DNA of 64,000 nt from Streptomyces albofaciens JCM 4342 (lineage in GTDB: Bacteria > Actinomycetota > Actinomycetes > Streptomycetales > Streptomycetaceae): positions 483,501 through 547,500 of the forward strand of contig NZ_PDCM01000001.1 in the NCBI RefSeq assembly GCF_008634025.1, read 5' to 3'. The translations under genes and the position numbers were made by a program. Shown one piece after another: positions 35,932 through 43,452 of this stretch (positions are counted from its first letter, which is position 1; each line of letters starts with the position of its first letter). Under the pieces are notes generated by a model. That model did no database searches. It saw only the letters and a program-made list of their open reading frames with translations, and was not told the origin of the DNA.

Positions 35932-36633
35932 TCAGGCGGGGTGGTGGCTGAGGGCGGCGTTGACGAGCGTGGCAGCGTCCTCGACCTGCTGGGCTTCGAG
36001 GAGCGTGCCGACGATGGACAGGACAGCCCGGAGATCACGGGCCGCGGCGCTGTTCAGCATCGCCTCGGCCGCGTCCGTACGGCCCGCGGTCCGGTATGCG
36101 GTAACCGCATCCCGGATTTCCACTGGAGCGTGTGTCCGGCCGGCGTGCCACAGGAAGGTAGCCGCGTCCGCGTCCCGCCCTGCGCGGAGGTGACCGAGAG
36201 CCTCGTCATCCGCGATGGGAGGAGGCGTCGGCGTCGCTTCCCGGGCGGTACGGGTTTCGGGGATGCGCGCCTGGGACGACGGCGGGACGGCCGCAGTGTC
36301 CTCGGGCGCGAGGAGGCTCTGCCGGGCCAGGACGGCTTTCCGGTACGTCTCCAGCACCTGTTCCAGCGGCGGAGGCGGCTGCCCCGTCACCTCCTGCGAC
36401 TCCGCCGCGAGGCTCCAGAGTTTTCGCAGCAGGTCTCGCGACGGGGAGCGGCGCCCGGTCGTGTACTCCGTGAGCGTGGAAGGGGCGACAAAGACCGCTT
36501 CCGCGACAGCTCGCTGGCTCAGCCGCGTGCCGCGCGCCAGCGCGGCCAGTTCTGCGACGGTGCACGCCAGGTCCCGCGCTTCAGGTGTGAGGTCTGCGCG
36601 GGGTCTTGCACTCACCTGCCCTTTCGGCGGCAC
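35932..36633 (-). CDS. XRE-family helix-turn-helix regulator
   Basis: A 233-residue protein with an N-terminal HTH_3-like domain: ARDLACTVAELAALARGTRL followed by SQRAVAEAVFVAPSTLTEYT and TGRRSPSRDLLRKLWSLA. The middle is Pro/Ala-rich. The C-terminal half is helical and Ala/Asp-rich (LRAGRDADAATFLWHAGRTH, AYRTAGRTDAAEAMLNSAAA), with repeating helix pairs that look TPR-like. The GTG at 36633 (VPPKGQVSARPR) follows AAGGGA. GTG 36615 is an alternative, and the open frame continues further upstream without family-like residues. It marks the left side of the accessory island. The target is unknown. Confidence 0.72.
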   Translation of the reverse strand: MPPKGQVSARPRADLTPEARDLACTVAELAALARGTRLSQRAVAEAVFVAPSTLTEYTTGRRSPSRDLLRKLWSLAAESQEVTGQPPPPLEQVLETYRKAVLARQSLLAPEDTAAVPPSSQARIPETRTAREATPTPPPIADDEALGHLRAGRDADAATFLWHAGRTHAPVEIRDAVTAYRTAGRTDAAEAMLNSAAARDLRAVLSIVGTLLEAQQVEDAATLVNAALSHHPA

Positions 36634-37491
36634 GGCTCGGATTCCCTTCTGCGAGTGCGGCGGGATAACGGGTAGATGGTCATGGAGAGGTATCCGGATT
36701 TCTCGGTCGGGCGTGTGCTGTGGCCGGAATTCTTGCACCGGGAGATCGGGAGAAGTCAATGCCGATCTGGCGCCGGTGTTACGCGCTGTCCGCTTCTCCG
36801 GCCCCGAGATCATCAAGTTACCCGACCTTAGCCCAGTCGGCGATACATGGCAGCGCGGAACCTGCCGAGCTGACGCCGCGCTTGGCGACGAGGAAGGATC
36901 AGGCGACCTTCCGAGAGTCGTCCGAAATGTGGCATTTCGAGGAAAGCGGAATGTTCGCATCCAGATTTCCCCGCGAACACCTGGACCGTTGCGCCGGTCA
37001 TGCGCGGCGAGGCTGCCGGTGCCGGTGTGCATCGGAAACCTGCAGGTCAAAGCCCTCCGTCTCGCTTCCCTGCCTTCGCGTTCTGTTCGCACCTTGCTGT
37101 CGGTTGGTGCATGCACGGCGAAAAAAGTTCCCGCCGGTCGGTTGCTTCGGGGGGACCGGCAAGCTGGCAGCGGGGGGAAGGTGAAAGCCGGGTCTCGTTG
37201 CCGACTGCCCCGCGCTGGGCAACTTCTGTGATGCGCGCCACATATTCTTTGTCAAAATGGGGTGCGCTTACCTTGAGGGGGGCGGGAAGTCAATGCTTTC
37301 GTGTTCGCAATTTCGCGAATACGAAAGGGTGCTGGCGCGTTGAAAGGTGGCGCTCGTTGTGGATCCTGGAAGGGTGATCGGCGCCCGGGCTGGCGCTAGC
37401 GGCCCTGCGCGTGCGGCTGGCGGCGAGAATGAAGCGATTCAGTGAATTCACACAGTCACCTATGCTTTACGGAAAGTGAAAGGCGGTCCCC
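36634..37491. other. Long intergenic region at the left edge of the island
   Basis: About 860 bases with lower G+C than the core and no convincing gene. A perfect 7-bp inverted repeat CGAAATG-TGG-CATTTCG lies at 36923-36939. A candidate promoter for the next gene is TTCAGT (37438-37443), a 17-base spacer and TATGCT (37461-37466). The region may hold decayed coding sequence. Confidence 0.45.
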
Positions 37492-38181
37492 ATGACACTG
37501 CCGTCCTGGGAGGACAAGAAACTCGGCACGATGAAGCGCGCTGCCCTGTGGCTCGTCACCGTTGTCGGCGAAGGCAACGTCTTCACCAAGGGTGAGCTGA
37601 GGGCCGCCTTCCCCGAGACGTCGCAGATCGACCGCCGTATGCGCGACTTGCGGGACCACGGGTGGCGGATCAGCACGAATCGTGAAGACATCAATCTTGA
37701 GCCGCACCAGCAGCGCTTCGTCTCCCAGGGGGAACCGGTCTGGGAGCCTGGGAAAGGCCGTTCCAAGTCGACGGCAGCCATCACGGCCACCCAGCGACGC
37801 GAGATCTTCGCGAGGGACGGGCACATCTGCCGGTCGTGCGGCATCTCGGCGGGTCAGGTGTACCCCGGTACGTACGAAGCCGCGCAACTGGACGTCGCCC
37901 GGCGTCCGGTGCGCGGGCCTGGAGGAGCGGCCGACGTGCAGCTCGTAACTGAGTGCAACCGGTGCCGGGTGGGCGGCCGCGAACTGACGGCAGACCTCAC
38001 GGCCGTCCTCGACGCCGTACGCCGACTCGGCCCGATGGAGCGCAAGCTCCTGGCCGGCTGGGTGGAGAAGGACCGTCGAGAATTCAGCGAGCTGGAGCAG
38101 ACCTGGGCCGGCTACCGGACGCTGCCCGAGGAGTCGCGGGCCCAGGTGCGCAAGCAGCTCGGCCTTGAGGAAGGCCTCTAG
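37492..38181 (+). CDS. Winged-helix plus HNH-like zinc-knuckle protein
   Basis: A 229-residue protein, first of a three-gene run. Residues about 12-75 (KRAALWLVTVVGEGNVFTKG, then IDRRMRDLRDHGWRIST) look like a winged-helix DNA-binding domain. Residues about 98-165 contain RREIFARDGHICRSCG, then QLVTECNRCRVG. The spacing is that of an HNH endonuclease with two CxxC zinc knuckles. The usual catalytic His in the LDHxxP position is replaced: the sequence reads LDVARRPV. It may thus be a degenerate HNH or only a zinc-bound DNA reader. The ATG at 37492 is preceded by AAAGGCGG. Confidence 0.6.
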   Translation: MTLPSWEDKKLGTMKRAALWLVTVVGEGNVFTKGELRAAFPETSQIDRRMRDLRDHGWRISTNREDINLEPHQQRFVSQGEPVWEPGKGRSKSTAAITATQRREIFARDGHICRSCGISAGQVYPGTYEAAQLDVARRPVRGPGGAADVQLVTECNRCRVGGRELTADLTAVLDAVRRLGPMERKLLAGWVEKDRREFSELEQTWAGYRTLPEESRAQVRKQLGLEEGL

Positions 38182-38231
38182 CCAGGCCGGCTGGAGAGCC
38201 CCGTGATTGTTGAGAGCCAGGAGAACGGAAC

Positions 38232-39644
38232 GTGAGCATGGACTTCGGACGTCCGCCGAAGGCGGAGGCCAACCAGGAACTGGTCCGGCAGCGGCTGAAG
38301 GAGGCTGAGTCGGCGGCCGGCACCAGGGAAAGCCTCACGGTTGAGTGGCGGAGCCAGCCCCTGCACGTCGAGGTCATCGACATGCCGGTGGCCGACCTTT
38401 ACTACAACCCGGGCACGCACCGCATCAGGGCCCAGCGTGACCACGATCCGGGACTCGACGCTGAGCTGCAGAGCGACCCCTGGAGCGACCGCAGCCAGGA
38501 CTACCTGCATCACCTCTTGAAGTCGCTGCCGGCTGATCCGTCGAAGGATGATCCGGATTTCATCGTCCTGATGGAGAGCCTGCGCGACTTCCGGCAGAAC
38601 GACCCCGGTCTCATCACACGCGACGGTGTGCTGGTCAACGGCAACACCAGGCGAGCCGCGCTCAAGGAGCTGGGTGTCGCGCACATCCGGGTCGGGGTGC
38701 TTCCGGAATCGTGTACCTGGGACGACGTCAACGCGGTAGAGCTGTCGCTGCAGCTCCGTAAGGACCACCGCCGCGAGTACTCCTACATCAACCGGCTGCT
38801 GGCCATCGATGAGCAGGTTGAGCTCGGCCGTGCCACCGCTGACATCGCGCGTGACTTCCGGATCAAGAAGGAAACCTGTGAGCAGGACCAGTGGATCCTG
38901 ACCTGCCTGCGCGACCTCATCGAGCGAAGCAAGAGCGAGGGGACCGGGCTGCGGCTGCTTGATTTCGAGCAGCACCAGGAGAAGCTGCGCGAGCTGCACC
39001 GCCGGTATGTCAAGGAGGCGAGGGTCAGCAAGGCCAACGCTGATGCGATGAAGGAGTACCGGCTGGCAGCCATGGTCCTGGGCTTTTCCAAGACGGACGT
39101 GCGGCTGATCGAGCCGGATTTCGCACGCCGGTACCTGGACCAGCGTCTGCCGGACGAACTGAAGACGGAGGCCACCACCACCAGCTCGGTTGCGATCCCG
39201 GGCCTCGGCAGGACGATGAAGTCCGTGGACTCCAGTGTGACGGTGGCCAGGACGCTGACTGACACGGTTCTGCGGGCGAAGGCGGTCAGCCCTGCGGCGA
39301 GCGGAGTGTCCGCTGAGCGTGTGCAGGTGGCTTCGCATACCTTCTCGGTTGCCCGTGAGGCGTTTGAGGAGGCTCTGGTGCCGGCGGGCAAGGACGCGCG
39401 TATCCGCAAGCGCAAGCAGGCTGCCCCCGGCCGCATCACCGACGCGTGCCAGGACATCGAGCAGTGCGTCACGGACCTGGTGATGGCCCGGGCGTCGCGG
39501 AGCCTCGATGAGGAGGCCTTCGACGAAGCGGTGCTGAAGCTGCGGGACAGCCTCGGGAAACTGGCCGTCGAGTCTGCCCGTAGCATCGAGGTGCCCGGAG
39601 ACGGGGTGGAGTGGCTGCTGGGTGCGGTGAAACAGGAGGAGTGA
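38232..39644 (+). CDS. ParB/Srx-fold (ParB-like nuclease domain) protein
   Basis: A 470-residue protein. Residues about 45-160 form a ParB-like N-terminal domain. IDMPVADLYYNPGTHRIRAQ is the entry strand and DGVLVNGNTRRAALKELGVA corresponds to the ParB box that binds a nucleotide phosphate (GxRR-like, here NGNTRRAA). A helical region with DIARDFRIKKETCEQDQWIL, HTH-like, follows. The C-terminal half is helical and charged, with no membrane segment. It starts 50 bp after the zinc-knuckle gene and ends six bases before the SNF2 gene, so all three are one operon. Not a chromosomal ParB: no ParA is near and the C-terminal dimer domain is absent. Confidence 0.65.
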   Translation: MSMDFGRPPKAEANQELVRQRLKEAESAAGTRESLTVEWRSQPLHVEVIDMPVADLYYNPGTHRIRAQRDHDPGLDAELQSDPWSDRSQDYLHHLLKSLPADPSKDDPDFIVLMESLRDFRQNDPGLITRDGVLVNGNTRRAALKELGVAHIRVGVLPESCTWDDVNAVELSLQLRKDHRREYSYINRLLAIDEQVELGRATADIARDFRIKKETCEQDQWILTCLRDLIERSKSEGTGLRLLDFEQHQEKLRELHRRYVKEARVSKANADAMKEYRLAAMVLGFSKTDVRLIEPDFARRYLDQRLPDELKTEATTTSSVAIPGLGRTMKSVDSSVTVARTLTDTVLRAKAVSPAASGVSAERVQVASHTFSVAREAFEEALVPAGKDARIRKRKQAAPGRITDACQDIEQCVTDLVMARASRSLDEEAFDEAVLKLRDSLGKLAVESARSIEVPGDGVEWLLGAVKQEE

Positions 39645-39650
39645 CGGCCG

Positions 39651-41477
39651 ATGGCGGATGAGCAGGAGCCGTCGCTGCGCATCGGGTTCGATGTCACCCG
39701 TACCAAGGCGGCTCTGCGCGTCAGCCCAGCCCACCAGAGCGATCTTGCGCAGCTGGCGGGCTGGTTTCCTGCCAGCACCCGCAGTGGCCCGCTTGCCGTA
39801 GAAGTCGATCTCGACGACTTTCTCGTTGGTCTGGAAGCACTGGGCACCTGGCCGTCACCGGAAGATGTCGAGTGGGAAGACGCGCTGGCCGACCTCGTCG
39901 GCAGCGTGCTGGACGATGCTGAGGCAGCCGAACAGGCGCTGGCCGGTGAGGCGGGCGCCGCAGTCGTCGCGGACGACGTCCCTTCCCTGCTGGGCGTCGG
40001 CTGGAAGGCTGACCTCACGTCCTTCCAGCGGCGCGACATCGCGCACCTGCTGTCCATGCGGCACGGCGCGAACTTCAGCGTGCCGGGAGCTGGAAAGACC
40101 CGTGTCGGGCTGGCGGTCTACGCGGCGATGCGCGCACGGGGAGAAGCCAGGCGTCTCCTTGTAGTCAGTCCGAAGTCAGCCTATGAGTCGTGGCTCTTCG
40201 AGAGCGCGGCTTGCTTTGAGGAGCCGCTCGCTGCCGAGGTCATGTCCAAGAGCCCCGACCTCGGTACAGAACTGCTCCTTGTGAACTACGAACGGCTCGA
40301 CCGCTCGCTGGCCCAGCTCGCTGCCTGGCTGCGGGCGGCTCCGTCGATGGTGATTCTCGACGAAGCACACAGAATGAAGCTGGGCGCTAACGGGGTGTAC
40401 GGGAGTGCCTGCATGCTCCTGGGCCCGCTCAGCCGCCGACGGCTCATCCTGACTGGTACGCCGGCTCCCAACGGTGCCCGGGACCTGGAGAACCTGCTGT
40501 CTTTCGTCTGGCCGGGGCACGGCAGGCGCGTGGTGACCAGCGCGGTAAATGGCGGCGATCTGGCATACGCCAGCAAGATCCTGCGCCCGCTCTTCACGCG
40601 TACTACCAAGCACGAACTCGGTCTCCCCCCCTACGAGACCAAGATCCGGTACGTAGATCTCCCGGACCTGCACCGGGAGATCTACGATGCGCTGATCGGC
40701 CGTTTCACGGCCAGGGCAGAGGCTTCACGCGACGACTTCGACGCGTTGGGCAAGGCGCTGATGCGACTGCTCATGGCGGCTACCAGCCCCGCACTGCTAC
40801 GGGAAGGCAGTAGCAAGTACGAGCCCCTCGCCTACCAGGTGCCGCCACTGGACGTCCCGGAAGGCGACTCGCTGTACGAGCTGATGCAGAACCTGCCCAG
40901 CTATGAGGTGTCCCCGAAGTACTCGGAAGCGCTGAGCCTGCTGGCTGAGAATGCGGCTGCTGGCCGGAAGACGCTGGTGTGGTCGACGTTCGTACGCAGC
41001 CTGACCACGATGGAACACCTGTTTGCCGACTATGGGCCGGCCATGGTCCATGGAGGCACCGCTGACCGCGAGGAGCAGATCCAACGCTTCCGGAACGATC
41101 CGGACTGCATGGTACTGCTGTCCAACCCGGCGACCCTGGGCGAAGGAATCAGCCTTCACCAGGTGTGTCATGACGCGATCTACGTGGACCGGGATTTCAT
41201 GGCGGGACGGTTTCTGCAGAGCCTGGACCGCATCCACCGGCTGGGCCTCGCCCCGGAGACTGAGACGCGTGTCACTGTGCTCGCGGCCACCGGCACGGTT
41301 GATGAGGTCGTGGCCCGCCGCATGGAAGAAAAGCTGGAGTTCATGGGCGGCATCCTCGATGACCCCTCCGTCCGCCAGCTAGCTGACCTGCAGGAAGAAC
41401 CCTCTGTCGCAGGCGGTATGGACGCGGCTGACGTGCGGGCGCTGCTGCGGCACCTGGGGGTCGCAGGGCGGTTGTGA
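39651..41477 (+). CDS. SNF2-family DNA-dependent ATPase/helicase
   Basis: A 608-residue superfamily 2 ATPase. About 120 residues of unique N-terminus precede the motor. The motor has a Q-like FQRRDIAHLL, Walker A NFSVPGAGKTRVGLA (lysine 149), DEAH box VILDEAHRMK (237-240), motif III RLILTGTPAPNGARDLE, and C-terminal motifs LVWSTFVRSL, MVHGGTADREEQIQRF and QSLDRIHRLG (about 522-531). HRxG-type motif VI with LTGTPxxN is typical of SNF2/Rad54-like proteins. Such ATPases translocate on duplex DNA and occur in several defence systems. The gene follows the ParB-like gene by six bases and precedes the methyltransferase, pointing to a DNA-targeting complex. Confidence 0.8.
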   Translation: MADEQEPSLRIGFDVTRTKAALRVSPAHQSDLAQLAGWFPASTRSGPLAVEVDLDDFLVGLEALGTWPSPEDVEWEDALADLVGSVLDDAEAAEQALAGEAGAAVVADDVPSLLGVGWKADLTSFQRRDIAHLLSMRHGANFSVPGAGKTRVGLAVYAAMRARGEARRLLVVSPKSAYESWLFESAACFEEPLAAEVMSKSPDLGTELLLVNYERLDRSLAQLAAWLRAAPSMVILDEAHRMKLGANGVYGSACMLLGPLSRRRLILTGTPAPNGARDLENLLSFVWPGHGRRVVTSAVNGGDLAYASKILRPLFTRTTKHELGLPPYETKIRYVDLPDLHREIYDALIGRFTARAEASRDDFDALGKALMRLLMAATSPALLREGSSKYEPLAYQVPPLDVPEGDSLYELMQNLPSYEVSPKYSEALSLLAENAAAGRKTLVWSTFVRSLTTMEHLFADYGPAMVHGGTADREEQIQRFRNDPDCMVLLSNPATLGEGISLHQVCHDAIYVDRDFMAGRFLQSLDRIHRLGLAPETETRVTVLAATGTVDEVVARRMEEKLEFMGGILDDPSVRQLADLQEEPSVAGGMDAADVRALLRHLGVAGRL

Positions 41478-41559
41478 CCTCGGGCGTGACGTCTTCATAC
41501 TGCTGCGGTGGTTGCCACGAAGCGATGATGAGCGTCGGCTGAGTGCATCATGATGTTCC

Positions 41560-41587
41560 CTGACGCCTGACGCCTGACGCCTGACGC
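41560..41587. repeat. 7-bp tandem repeat (CTGACGC x4)
   Basis: Four exact copies of CTGACGC lie in the 325-base gap between the SNF2 and methyltransferase genes. The same gap contains a second direct repeat, AGTGGAGGCCG, at about 41693 and 41710. Confidence 0.9.
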
Positions 41588-41650
41588 TGTGCTACTGGCT
41601 TTGACGTAGTCGGCACGCGGTGCGGCAATACTGAGAGGCGTTTGCCGTGT

Positions 41651-41664
41651 TGTCAGTGCTGACA
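41651..41664. promoter_or_regulatory. Palindrome upstream of the methyltransferase gene
   Basis: TGTCAG-TG-CTGACA is a perfect two-fold repeat about 140 bases before the methyltransferase start. TGTCAG occurs again near 41726. A TTGACG at 41601 and CAATAC about 19 bases later could be a promoter. The arrangement suggests an operator, possibly for a regulator of the modification gene. No binding protein is proven. Confidence 0.4.
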
Positions 41665-41802
41665 GCAGCGGCGCGAACGAGTGCCGCACACTAGTGGAGG
41701 CCGAGTTCCAGTGGAGGCCGGGTTGTTGTCAGTGGCGTCTGTCACCCTCTGTGAAGGCGGACTGCAAGATGTGTCCGCCGTGGCACGTAGGAAGGAGGGT
41801 GC

Positions 41803-43026
41803 ATGACCCGCACTGAGTCCAAGTTCACCTCTGTGGAGATCTGTGCTGGAGCCGGGGGACAGGCGCTGGGGCTGCACCAGGCAGGTTTCCGCCACCACGC
41901 GCTGATCGAGATCGACAAGCACGCGTGCGCGACGCTGGAACTCAATGTCACGAAGGAGAACGGCTGGGGCGACTGCCAGGTCATTCCCGCCGATCTGACG
42001 ACGTTCGACCCAGCGGAGCTCAAGCTGGAGCCCGGCACGCTGGACCTCCTTGCCGGCGGTGTGCCGTGCCCGCCCTTCTCGGCCGCGGGCAAGCAGCTGG
42101 GTCCGGACGACGAGCGTGACCTGTTTCCCACCATGCTCAATATGGTGAGCTTCCTGAAGCCCAAGGCCGTCATGATCGAGAATGTGCGCGGCCTTCTCGA
42201 ACCGCCGCAGAAGTTCGAGGCCTACCGCGAGGGTGTGATCAAGGCACGCCTCCGCGAAGAGGGCTATGTCATCTGTGACTGGCGGGTTATCGAGGCTTGT
42301 GACTACGGGGTGCCGCAGCTAAGGCCCCGCGCCATCCTCGTAGCGATGCGGCCGGAGTTCGCTGGCCACTTCACCTGGCCGGACCCGAAGAAGATCAAGC
42401 TGGTTACCGTAGCGGAAGCGCTGGAAACTACGATGCGGGAGCGCTTCGGTGAGTCGCCGGAGGGAAAAAAGGCGTTCGAGCGCTGGCACAAGGCTGCCAG
42501 CGGTGGTGTAGCTCCCACCCTGGTGGGCGGCTCGAAGAAGCACGGCGGCGCAGATCTCGGGCCCACACGGGCGAAAAAGGCCTGGCTCAAGCTCGGGGTC
42601 GATGCCATGGGTGTCGCCAATGAACCCGACAAAATGACAGACCCGGACCGGGACCTTTACAGCAAAGACAAAAGCGGCCAGCCGCTCGGTCCGAAGCTGA
42701 CCGTCACCCAGGCTGCGATCATCCAGGGATTTCCCAGGGAATGGAATTTCTCGGGCCGTAAGACAGCAGCTTATCGGCAGGTTGGAAACGCCTTTCCGCC
42801 CCCGGTGGCGCGTGCTATCGGCGAGCAGATTATCGTCGCCTTGGGGAAGGGGCTGAAAGCTCCCTTCCCCGTCAAGGAGACACTTGAGCGAGAAGCGGCC
42901 AAGGAAGCAGAAGCGGCGAGGAAGGCGCGGGAAGCGGCGTTGTTCGAGCTTCCAGCCCAGTCAACGCTGATCTCTGCGGAGCCTGCTGACCGTGCTGGCG
43001 ATCTTGAGGGCGCAGTCGCCCGGTGA
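41803..43026 (+). CDS. DNA (cytosine-5-)-methyltransferase
   Basis: A 407-residue C5 methyltransferase. Motif I is EICAGAGGQALG (12-23). Motif IV is GGVPCPPFS with catalytic Cys89. Motif VI is IENVRGLLEP (about 125), motif VIII contains QLRPRAILVA, and motif X is YRQVGNAFPPPVARAIGEQI. The target-recognition region lies between about residues 200 and 310. A highly charged Glu/Ala/Lys tail follows. It is the modification partner expected for the NaeI-type endonuclease; NaeI cuts GCCGGC, so methylation of that site is the likely but unproven specificity. The ribosome site AAGGAGGG is strong. The last 66 bases overlap the convergent vsr gene. Confidence 0.92.
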   Translation: MTRTESKFTSVEICAGAGGQALGLHQAGFRHHALIEIDKHACATLELNVTKENGWGDCQVIPADLTTFDPAELKLEPGTLDLLAGGVPCPPFSAAGKQLGPDDERDLFPTMLNMVSFLKPKAVMIENVRGLLEPPQKFEAYREGVIKARLREEGYVICDWRVIEACDYGVPQLRPRAILVAMRPEFAGHFTWPDPKKIKLVTVAEALETTMRERFGESPEGKKAFERWHKAASGGVAPTLVGGSKKHGGADLGPTRAKKAWLKLGVDAMGVANEPDKMTDPDRDLYSKDKSGQPLGPKLTVTQAAIIQGFPREWNFSGRKTAAYRQVGNAFPPPVARAIGEQIIVALGKGLKAPFPVKETLEREAAKEAEAARKAREAALFELPAQSTLISAEPADRAGDLEGAVAR

Positions 43027-43452
43027 CTCGTGCTCCCAGAACCGGAGGATGGTCCAGCCTGCCTCGGTGAGCTGCTTGTCGGTGTCCCGGTCGCGTGCCA
43101 TGTTCCGTGCGACTTTGTCCGACCAGTAGCCGGGGTTGGTCTTCGGCGGGACATAGTGCTCTGGGCACCCGTGCCAGTAGCAGCCGTCGATGAAGACCGC
43201 GACCTTCGCCGGGCGGAAGACCATGTCGGCTGTCCGGCGAAGGTCTGGGAGGGGCCTCGCTGCCACGCGGTACCGGAGCCCCTGGGCGTGTACGAGCCGC
43301 CGGATGAGCTGTTCCGGCTTGGTGTCCCGGCTTCGGATGGCCTGCATGTTGCGCCGCCGGGCGGCGGACGACGCCCAGGAGCCGTCTGGCGGAGTCCACG
43401 CCTTGCCAGCAGGAGGCTCCTGACCCTGATCAGAGCTGTTCTTGTCAGTCAC
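42961..43452 (-). CDS. vsr: Very short patch repair (Vsr) endonuclease
   Basis: A 163-residue mismatch endonuclease that nicks at T:G mismatches arising by deamination of 5-methylcytosine, usually paired with a C5 methyltransferase. Signatures are RRRNMQAIRSRDTKPEQLIR, RTADMVFRPAKVAVFIDG (metal Asp76) and GCYWHGCPEHYVPPKTNPGY (His94). The N-terminal 30 residues are a polar tail. The GTG start overlaps the stop of the NaeI-type gene by eight bases (GTGACTGA), so both are translated from one transcript. Its 3' end overlaps the methyltransferase tail to tail by 66 bases. Confidence 0.93.
   Translation of the reverse strand: MTDKNSSDQGQEPPAGKAWTPPDGSWASSAARRRNMQAIRSRDTKPEQLIRRLVHAQGLRYRVAARPLPDLRRTADMVFRPAKVAVFIDGCYWHGCPEHYVPPKTNPGYWSDKVARNMARDRDTDKQLTEAGWTILRFWEHESPGDCALKIASTVSRLRRDQR

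Noticed and set aside
39651..41477. DISARM drmD
   Set aside because: The SNF2 protein is shorter than expected and no drmA, drmB or drmC gene is present.
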